Origin: CAXBCP01 sp963977005
GTDB lineage: Bacteria > Pseudomonadota > Alphaproteobacteria > MPNO01 > UBA830
Assembly: GCA_963977005.1 (NCBI GenBank)
Contig: CAXBMQ010000015.1
Location: 48,796 to 112,795, forward strand
DNA length: 64,000 nt
Direction: 5' to 3'
A program made the translations under genes and the position numbers. The notes beneath the pieces were generated by a model, which ran no database searches, was not told the DNA's origin, and worked only from the letters and a program-made list of their open reading frames with translations. Positions 58,895-64,000 of the stretch are shown piece after piece; position 1 is the first letter of the stretch; each line of letters begins with the position of its first letter.

Positions 58895-60310
58895 TTATCC
58901 CTTAGATGCCAAAGCATTGACCAGTATCCCGATAGACTTCGCCCCTTCCAGGTTCCGGACCGTGTCCTCGATAATGGCGATCCTGTCTTCCGGGTGTCCG
59001 CCATAGGTCGCACAGCCCCGGAATTTTTCTGCGGCATCGTCAAAATTCATCGGTGCGTTGGTGCTGCCCCGGGCGTGGTCCGCGCGACCCGACAGTACCT
59101 GCCCATCCTGCAGGGCAACATCGATCAGCGTCGTCACATTGGTATAGCCATCGCCCGCATTGTCATACGCACCGTACTCTATCCTTGCCATCATCTCGCG
59201 AACATCGGGCCGGTTGAGCGTCTCGGTGGTGAATTCGCCGAGACCGGCCCGGTGGTCCAGCGCAATGATCGCCAGGGTGAATTCCATCGAAAATTTCGCC
59301 TGCATACCGTCAGCCGGGTCGTGATGTATCAGCGTTTTCAATACCCGGTCGTTGGTCCGGACCGATATACGCTCGATCCGGTCGGGCGCAACGTCGTGGT
59401 CTGTGAGCAACGACAACAGACACCCGGCCCCCGGATGGGTGAGCGCGCCGTTGGGGTGGGGTTTGATCCAGACGCCGGGATCGTCGAAAACCCAGGGGCT
59501 TCCCAACCGGCCGACAATCTCCGTGGCGTCATGGCCACCGGCGGCGGCAGCGAAATAGCCGACAGGCCCGTGTAACGCATCATTTGCCGCCGTCAGGCCG
59601 CGTGCCGCCAGGTCGACCGCCGCAATGCCCGCCTGCGCCGCCTGCGCCGGATGGAGAATTTCGGCCATCGTCCCGAAGTTTCGCCGAATACCAGCGGCAT
59701 GACTGGCGGCAATTCCGATAGCGTTGACAAGTTCCGCGGAACCGAGCCCCGTCAGGATCGAGGCCGCAATCGCCGCACCGAATACGTTCATCGTGCCGGT
59801 TGTGTGAAATCCGTCCCCGTAGTGCCGCGCTGCAATCGCGTGGTTGAGCCGCGAGGAGACCTCTACCCCCGCCAGATAAGCCGTGAGGACGTCCCGCACC
59901 GAGGCGCCTCGGGCCTCGCCCACCGCCAGCGCAACCGGCAGAACGGCACCGCTTGCGTGGATGCCGCCGGTGCGATCTGCACGAACCTGCGGGGTCGTAT
60001 CGTCGAAATTGTCGGCGTGTATCGCCGTCGCGTTTGCGAACGCGGCAAACCGTGGGGGCGCCCACAGCGATGTGCCGAAAATACTGCTCCCTTGTTCGCG
60101 AGTCCCCGCATCGCCGAGCCCCTGGGCTGCGATATCTTCGCGCACGATCCGCGCCGCGTCGGATACGGATCCGGCAAGTGCCAGTCCCAGCGAATCGAGA
60201 ACATGGATTTTGGCGCGTTCGATCACACCTTCCGGGATATCGGCAGCCGGTACCGATTCGGTGAAATCGGCGATCGCTGCTGTAACGTCCCGTGTATCGT
60301 TGCCAGTCAT
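58895..60310 (-). CDS. MmgE/PrpD family protein
   Basis: A 471-residue protein of the 2-methylcitrate dehydratase/cis-aconitate decarboxylase/iminodisuccinate epimerase superfamily. Hallmarks: ERAKIHVLDSLGLALAGS near 25-42, ATAIHADNFDDTT, HTTGTMNVFGAAIAASILTGL, IGIAASHAAGIRRNFGTMAEILHPAQAAQAGI and WIKPHPNGALTHP. PrpD-type enzymes act on small polycarboxylic acids. It is divergent from the ThDP enzyme with a palindrome between them. The exact reaction is open. Confidence 0.87.
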   Translation of the reverse strand: MTGNDTRDVTAAIADFTESVPAADIPEGVIERAKIHVLDSLGLALAGSVSDAARIVREDIAAQGLGDAGTREQGSSIFGTSLWAPPRFAAFANATAIHADNFDDTTPQVRADRTGGIHASGAVLPVALAVGEARGASVRDVLTAYLAGVEVSSRLNHAIAARHYGDGFHTTGTMNVFGAAIAASILTGLGSAELVNAIGIAASHAAGIRRNFGTMAEILHPAQAAQAGIAAVDLAARGLTAANDALHGPVGYFAAAAGGHDATEIVGRLGSPWVFDDPGVWIKPHPNGALTHPGAGCLLSLLTDHDVAPDRIERISVRTNDRVLKTLIHHDPADGMQAKFSMEFTLAIIALDHRAGLGEFTTETLNRPDVREMMARIEYGAYDNAGDGYTNVTTLIDVALQDGQVLSGRADHARGSTNAPMNFDDAAEKFRGCATYGGHPEDRIAIIEDTVRNLEGAKSIGILVNALASKG

Positions 60311-60339
60311 GCCGGTCTCCTCTTTCGTCGGGGATGAAA

Positions 60340-60351
60340 CATACTAGTATG
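60340..60351. promoter_or_regulatory. Palindromic operator candidate CATACTAGTATG
   Basis: A perfect 12-base palindrome in the 78-base gap between the divergent MmgE/PrpD and ThDP genes. Its A/T-rich dyad is of the size used by GntR/FadR- or TetR-type regulators. No regulator gene is adjacent. Confidence 0.45.
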
Positions 60352-60388
60352 CCGCCACAGCCAACAGCCCCAGCCGATCGGAAGACCC

Positions 60389-61993
60389 TTGAATTGCTCT
60401 GACATTATCACCGGCTATCTCGAAGCCGCCGGCATCAAACATATCTTCGGTTATCCCGGAGACCCCAGCGTCGAACTGCTGGAAACCGCCCGGCGCAACG
60501 GTATCGAATTCGTTCTCGCGAGACGCGAAGGCACCGCCGGGCTGATGGCCGCCGCCTACGGGCAGATTACCGGAAAACCGGGCGTCTGTCTGTCGACACT
60601 GGGGCCGGGATCCTCGAACCTCGTCAATGCGGTCGCATCGGCGATGCTCGACCGGACGCCGATGATCGCGCTGTCGGGACAGATCGACGGCAAACGCGAA
60701 CACACGTTCACCCACCAGGTGCTGGACCATAACGCGATGTTCGCACCGATCAGCAAATGGGCAGCGCCGATCCGCCCCGATACCGTCGCAACGGTGATGC
60801 GTCGCGCGTTGCGCACCGCTGTGGCCGAGCGGCCCGGCCCGGTTCATATCACGACAGGCGCCGATGTCGTCGGTGCCGAGGCGACGGATACAGACATCCG
60901 CCTGCCGCCAATGATGCGCCGCGGCGGCGGGTTCGAGGTTTTCTCGACAAACGGCGCGGCTGACGCGACAGCGATGATCCGGGACGCAGGACGCCCGGTG
61001 ATCGTCGCGGGGATAGGCGCGGTCCGGGCCGACGCAACAAAATCCCTGACACGGCTGGCCGAGGAATACGGTTGTCCGGTCGTGGTCGCGCCGATGGCAA
61101 AGGGCGTCATTTCCGAGGACCATCCGTTCTATGCGGGGACGCTCGACATGGCCTGCAACCAGTTCGTGTGGGATTTCCTGGCGGGTGCCGACCTGATCGT
61201 TGCGGCCGGGTTCGACCCCGTGGAGCTGATCAAACCGTGGACGCCGGAAGCGGCGGTCATTCATGTCGATACCACGCCCAACACCGACCAGATCTACCGA
61301 TCCGATATGGAAATGGTTGGCGACGTGTCCGCGGCGCTCGACGCCCTGCGGGCAGGTATCGGAGAAGGTGCGCGCTGGCGCGAAGCCGAAATCGCCGATC
61401 ACCGTGCGCGGCTAAACGCGCTTTATTATTCGGGCAAAACACCGGGAAAGCTCAATCCGACAGACGTGGTCGATGTCGCCCGTGCCGTCATGCCGCGCGA
61501 CGCGGTCGTCACGACCGATGTGGGTTCGCACAAGCTGCTGGTCGGTCAGGGCTGGACGACATATGCGCCGAAGGGCGTGCTGATGTCGAACGGGCTGTCG
61601 TCCATGGGCTATTCGCTGCCCGCCGCCATGACGGCGAAGCTGCTGATGCCGGACCGCGAGATTGTCTGTTTCACCGGTGACGGCGGTCTGGCCATGGTGC
61701 AGGGCGAATTGCGCCTCGCCGCCAGCCTGAAACTCGGCATGAAGGTCATCGTGTTCTGCGATAACAGCCTGAACCGGATCGAACTTAAACAGATGGCGCG
61801 GCAATACCCGTCATCGGGCACAACAATCGATGCGACCGACATGATCAAGCTGTCGGAATCGATGGACTGCGATGCCATCGTGGCCGATACGATCGGGGAA
61901 CTCGAAGCCGCCCTGAGCGCCCCGCAGACGCCGGATCGCCCGCTGGTTATCGCAGCGAACATAGATCCGGCGCAGTACGCGGCCCAGTTCTAG
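60389..61993 (+). CDS. Thiamine-diphosphate-dependent enzyme (acetolactate synthase-like)
   Basis: A 534-residue ThDP enzyme. N-terminal KHIFGYPGDPSVELLE, the activating Glu in LARREGTAGLMAAAYG (about residue 48), the loop LSTLGPGSSNLVNAVASAMLDRTPMIALSGQ, and the ThDP/Mg motif GDGGLAMVQGELRLAA...DNSLNRIE are visible. It is divergent from MmgE/PrpD and followed by a VOC dioxygenase on the other strand. Start TTG 60389 with GGAAG upstream; no ATG fits. Likely a 2-oxo-acid decarboxylase or carboligase in the local catabolic pathway. Confidence 0.87.
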   Translation: MNCSDIITGYLEAAGIKHIFGYPGDPSVELLETARRNGIEFVLARREGTAGLMAAAYGQITGKPGVCLSTLGPGSSNLVNAVASAMLDRTPMIALSGQIDGKREHTFTHQVLDHNAMFAPISKWAAPIRPDTVATVMRRALRTAVAERPGPVHITTGADVVGAEATDTDIRLPPMMRRGGGFEVFSTNGAADATAMIRDAGRPVIVAGIGAVRADATKSLTRLAEEYGCPVVVAPMAKGVISEDHPFYAGTLDMACNQFVWDFLAGADLIVAAGFDPVELIKPWTPEAAVIHVDTTPNTDQIYRSDMEMVGDVSAALDALRAGIGEGARWREAEIADHRARLNALYYSGKTPGKLNPTDVVDVARAVMPRDAVVTTDVGSHKLLVGQGWTTYAPKGVLMSNGLSSMGYSLPAAMTAKLLMPDREIVCFTGDGGLAMVQGELRLAASLKLGMKVIVFCDNSLNRIELKQMARQYPSSGTTIDATDMIKLSESMDCDAIVADTIGELEAALSAPQTPDRPLVIAANIDPAQYAAQF

Positions 61994-62013
61994 GGCAGCC
62001 AGGAAAGCGGCGA

Positions 62014-62889
62014 TTACTTCGTGTGCGCCCGCATGCGGTCGGAAGCGCCGTCGGCGAAGCCCCAGTTGTCGCCCTCCAGTTCGGGCGGTCGCTCCCAGTC
62101 AGCGGGCATGCCGACCTTGTAGCTGTCATCGACCTGCTGGACCTCGGCCGTATACTCGACCACGTAACCGTTCGGATCGACAAAATAGGCAAATATGTTG
62201 TTGCCGGGACCGTGACGCCCGACGCCCCATTCGGTCGGATAGCCGGTCTGTTTCATTCGTCCCGCGCCGAACATCAGGGCATCATGGCTCGGCATTTCAA
62301 AGGCGCAGTGGTTGAAGGTCGGCGTGTCGATCTTGGTATAGGCGATCGCGTGGTGATCGCTGCTGCAGCGGATAAAATCCATGAAACCGGTCCGGTCGCT
62401 GAGCTTGAAACCGAGCAGGTCGATGAACTGCTGGCTCTGGGCCTCGCGGTCCGGCGAATTCAGCACCGCATGGCTGATCTTGATCGGCCGGTCCTTGGCC
62501 GGGGGTTTTTCGGCATGAGTCGCGAGGCCGGTTGAAATACGGTAATCGCGGTCGTTCATGTCCCGGAAGATGAAACCGTAACCGCCCGCCGGACCTTCAA
62601 GGTCACCGGGCGCATCGACGGACGCGCCAAAGCCCTTCGCCTTTTCATAGAGCCCGTCGACAGCCTGTTTGTCGGCAGCCGCCAGATTCACGCAGAGCAG
62701 CTTTTTGTCGCCGCCTTCGCGGAGCACCAGACAATGGTGCTCCGATCCGGTACCGCGCAGATAGACGCTGTTGCCTTCCTCGGCCGCGGTCTCAAGCCCC
62801 CAGCAATCCTCATAAAATTTCTTGGCTGCCGCAAGATCCGGAACCCGGAATTCGGCACTGCGCAGTCCTGTGACTTTGGGGTCGGCCAT
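62014..62889 (-). CDS. Type I extradiol dioxygenase-like VOC protein
   Basis: A 291-residue protein of two VOC modules. The C-terminal module shows the metal triad: His in ISHAVLNSPD, His in SSDHHAIAY and Glu in YVVEYTAE. The pattern NHCAFEMPSHDALM and HGPGNNIFAYFVDPNGYVVEYTAEVQ is typical of type I extradiol ring-cleavage enzymes, which open catechols or acylated phenols with Fe(II) or Mn(II). It would supply a product suited to the FAH-family enzyme on the other side of the divergent promoter. Confidence 0.87.
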   Translation of the reverse strand: MADPKVTGLRSAEFRVPDLAAAKKFYEDCWGLETAAEEGNSVYLRGTGSEHHCLVLREGGDKKLLCVNLAAADKQAVDGLYEKAKGFGASVDAPGDLEGPAGGYGFIFRDMNDRDYRISTGLATHAEKPPAKDRPIKISHAVLNSPDREAQSQQFIDLLGFKLSDRTGFMDFIRCSSDHHAIAYTKIDTPTFNHCAFEMPSHDALMFGAGRMKQTGYPTEWGVGRHGPGNNIFAYFVDPNGYVVEYTAEVQQVDDSYKVGMPADWERPPELEGDNWGFADGASDRMRAHTK

Positions 62890-62911
62890 ATCAGTTATCT
62901 CCCTATTTCAT

Positions 62912-62930
62912 TCGGACAGTGTCAGTCCGA
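62912..62930. promoter_or_regulatory. Inverted repeat upstream of VOC gene
   Basis: TCGGAC-AGTGTCA-GTCCGA: perfect six-base arms with a seven-base spacer, 23 bases upstream of the VOC start. A possible operator for the divergent VOC/FAH genes. Confidence 0.4.
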
Positions 62931-63010
62931 CATCTGTGCAATCGTCATATCACAACCAACAGGGCGAAGGCCACGAAGCACGATCAACACACTAATAGCG
63001 GCATTTTACC

Positions 63011-63040
63011 TTGATTCATCCGTACACGGAATACTATACC
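63011..63040 (+). promoter_or_regulatory. Candidate sigma-70-type promoter of FAH-family gene with operator dyad
   Basis: TTGATT (63011-63016), an 18-base spacer and TATACC (63035-63040). The spacer contains the dyad TCCGT-AC-ACGGA (63019-63030), well placed for a repressor. The start codon at 63096 is about 56 bases downstream. Confidence 0.4.
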
Positions 63041-63095
63041 GACAAGACTTTGTGTAAAATGACATTCGACGGCCAGAAGGAAAAAGGAAAAACCA

Positions 63096-63950
63096 ATGAG
63101 AATTTGCCGATTTGACGATGATCGCCTTGGCGTCATCGTAGATGGAACAATTCGTGACGTGACCGCCGCCCAGGACGAAATTCGCGCGGCCCACCCTTAC
63201 GTTTCCTATTCCGACGCCGTTATCGCCGCCCTGCCGGAATGGCGCGGCCGACTGGAAGACATGGCGGCCAAGGCGGACCCGATCGCCATCGACAGCGTGC
63301 ATCTGCATTCGCCGATTGCGCGCCCCGGCAAGCTGATGGCGGCTCCCGTCAATTACAAGGCCCATATCGATGAGGCCCAGGCCGATCCCGGTATTCGCCA
63401 CATAGAACGGACCATGAAGATTCGCGAAGCGGGCATTTTCCTGAAATCGAACACCGCCCTGATCGGCGCGTCGGATTCCATACCGATCCGCTTCCCCGAC
63501 CGGCGCAACGACCACGAATTCGAGTTCGTCATCGTCATCGGCAAGGAATGCAGCCACGTCAAAAAAGAAGACGCGCTCGATGTTATCGCCGGGTACACGC
63601 TCGGTCTCGATATGACGGTGCGCGGTCCCGAAGATCGCAGCGCACGCAAGTCCTGCGACGGCTATGCGGTTCTCGGCCCGTGGTTCGTCACCGCGGACGA
63701 GATCGCCGATCCCGACAACGTGTCGTTTCACGGGTCGGTCAACGGTGACGTCAAACAGGATGCAAACACCGCCGATCAGGTGCTCAGTATCAGCGAACTG
63801 ATCGAATACGCATCGGAATACTACACGCTGTATCCCGGCGACATCATGTATACCGGGTCACCCGAAGGCGTCAGCGAAGTGAAAGCGGGTGACGAACTGC
63901 ACTTCGTCTGCGATCAGATCGGCGAGTTCAAAATCGGGATTACGAGCTAG
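63096..63950 (+). CDS. Fumarylacetoacetate hydrolase (FAH) family protein
   Basis: A 284-residue FAH-fold enzyme. The metal site is read as Glu141 and Glu143 (DHEFEFVIVIGK) and Asp172 (LGLDMTVRG); IARPGKLMAAPVNYKAHIDEA and VSFHGSVNGDVKQDANT plus PGDIMYTGSPEGVSEVKAGDEL are family hallmarks. FAH-family members hydrolyse C-C bonds of acylpyruvates, decarboxylate or hydrate ring-cleavage products. ATG 63096 follows GGAAAAAGG. Divergent from an extradiol-type dioxygenase, it likely acts on its product. Confidence 0.88.
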   Translation: MRICRFDDDRLGVIVDGTIRDVTAAQDEIRAAHPYVSYSDAVIAALPEWRGRLEDMAAKADPIAIDSVHLHSPIARPGKLMAAPVNYKAHIDEAQADPGIRHIERTMKIREAGIFLKSNTALIGASDSIPIRFPDRRNDHEFEFVIVIGKECSHVKKEDALDVIAGYTLGLDMTVRGPEDRSARKSCDGYAVLGPWFVTADEIADPDNVSFHGSVNGDVKQDANTADQVLSISELIEYASEYYTLYPGDIMYTGSPEGVSEVKAGDELHFVCDQIGEFKIGITS

Positions 63951-64000
63951 GTTCTGTACTCATAAAGAGGATTCCCAATTTCTGTGTTCCGTGATTCACT

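Noticed and set aside
1..64000. tRNA, rRNA, CRISPR array or riboswitch
   Set aside because: No cloverleaf, rRNA core sequence, regularly spaced direct repeats or recognisable riboswitch core was seen in the intergenic gaps, all of which are under 300 bases.

Overview
The window is GC-rich, densely packed DNA with short intergenic gaps, ATGA/TGATG gene overlaps and frequent GTG/TTG starts. The gene content suggests a free-living alphaproteobacterium of the Rhodospirillales type: NtaA/SnaA monooxygenase, two UbiD-like decarboxylases, TauD dioxygenase, MmgE/PrpD, a Liv-type ABC importer, a CoxLMS-like molybdenum hydroxylase, a DUF2336-like protein and PEP-CTERM proteins. This is inference from gene content; no rRNA, tRNA or ribosomal protein gene is present. 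I see no CRISPR array, insertion sequence or integrase.

Layout. 1-4.9 kb: a surface-polysaccharide type cluster (truncated polytopic membrane protein, FkbM methyltransferase, a second methyltransferase, a methyltransferase-glycosyltransferase fusion, a membrane-anchored protein). 5-8.7 kb: HD hydrolase, then a tight series of tartrate/malate-type dehydrogenase, YfcG-like GST and a zinc-ribbon membrane peptide, plus an EamA exporter. 8.8-17.1 kb: UbiD-like decarboxylase, PEP-CTERM protein, flavin hydroxylase divergent from a quinone reductase, a K+ channel with a zinc ribbon, a THI5/SsuA-like binding protein and a TauD-type dioxygenase. 17.1-20.3 kb: hydrolase, a secreted protein made of four EGF-like repeats, small unknowns, a 4Fe-4S protein. 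20.4-27 kb: one-direction set of aldo/keto reductase, TrpB2, UbiD, ThDP enzyme, facing a class V aminotransferase. 27.3-30.6 kb: second PEP-CTERM gene, two orphan phage-tail-tube-like genes, NtaA/SnaA monooxygenase. 31-39.5 kb: LysR regulator, Fe/Mn superoxide dismutase, a four-gene molybdenum hydroxylase operon with two large subunits, a queuosine-precursor transporter. 39.5-45.6 kb: ArsC-like protein, DusA and the queuosine genes queA-tgt-queG. 46-54 kb: transporters, metallopeptidase, hydrolase and unknown proteins. 54-64 kb: livKHMGF-like importer next to MmgE/PrpD, a ThDP enzyme, a VOC dioxygenase and a fumarylacetoacetase-family protein, which reads as uptake plus catabolism of an organic acid or aromatic compound.

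The most interesting signal is regulatory. Three intergenic regions (around 11.5, 27.2 and 40.8 kb) each carry an excellent sigma-54 promoter (TGGCAC/T-N5-TTGCAT) and, 64-65 bases upstream, the same 15-base dyad GT-N8-TTTAC followed by N3-TT. Two of them drive the PEP-CTERM genes; the third drives a 64-codon ORF (or a small RNA) with no PEP-CTERM signal. This looks like a small enhancer-dependent regulon for surface sorting, with an unrecognised third member. Other unusual items are a tRNA-guanine transglycosylase that has lost all three zinc cysteines, the four-EGF secreted protein, and the isolated tail-tube pair.

No stretch above 300 bases lacks a gene. The largest gaps (27003-27299, 11438-11650, 62890-63095, 40653-40856) hold the promoter modules described below. 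All numbers and alignments were made by eye; no database search was run.
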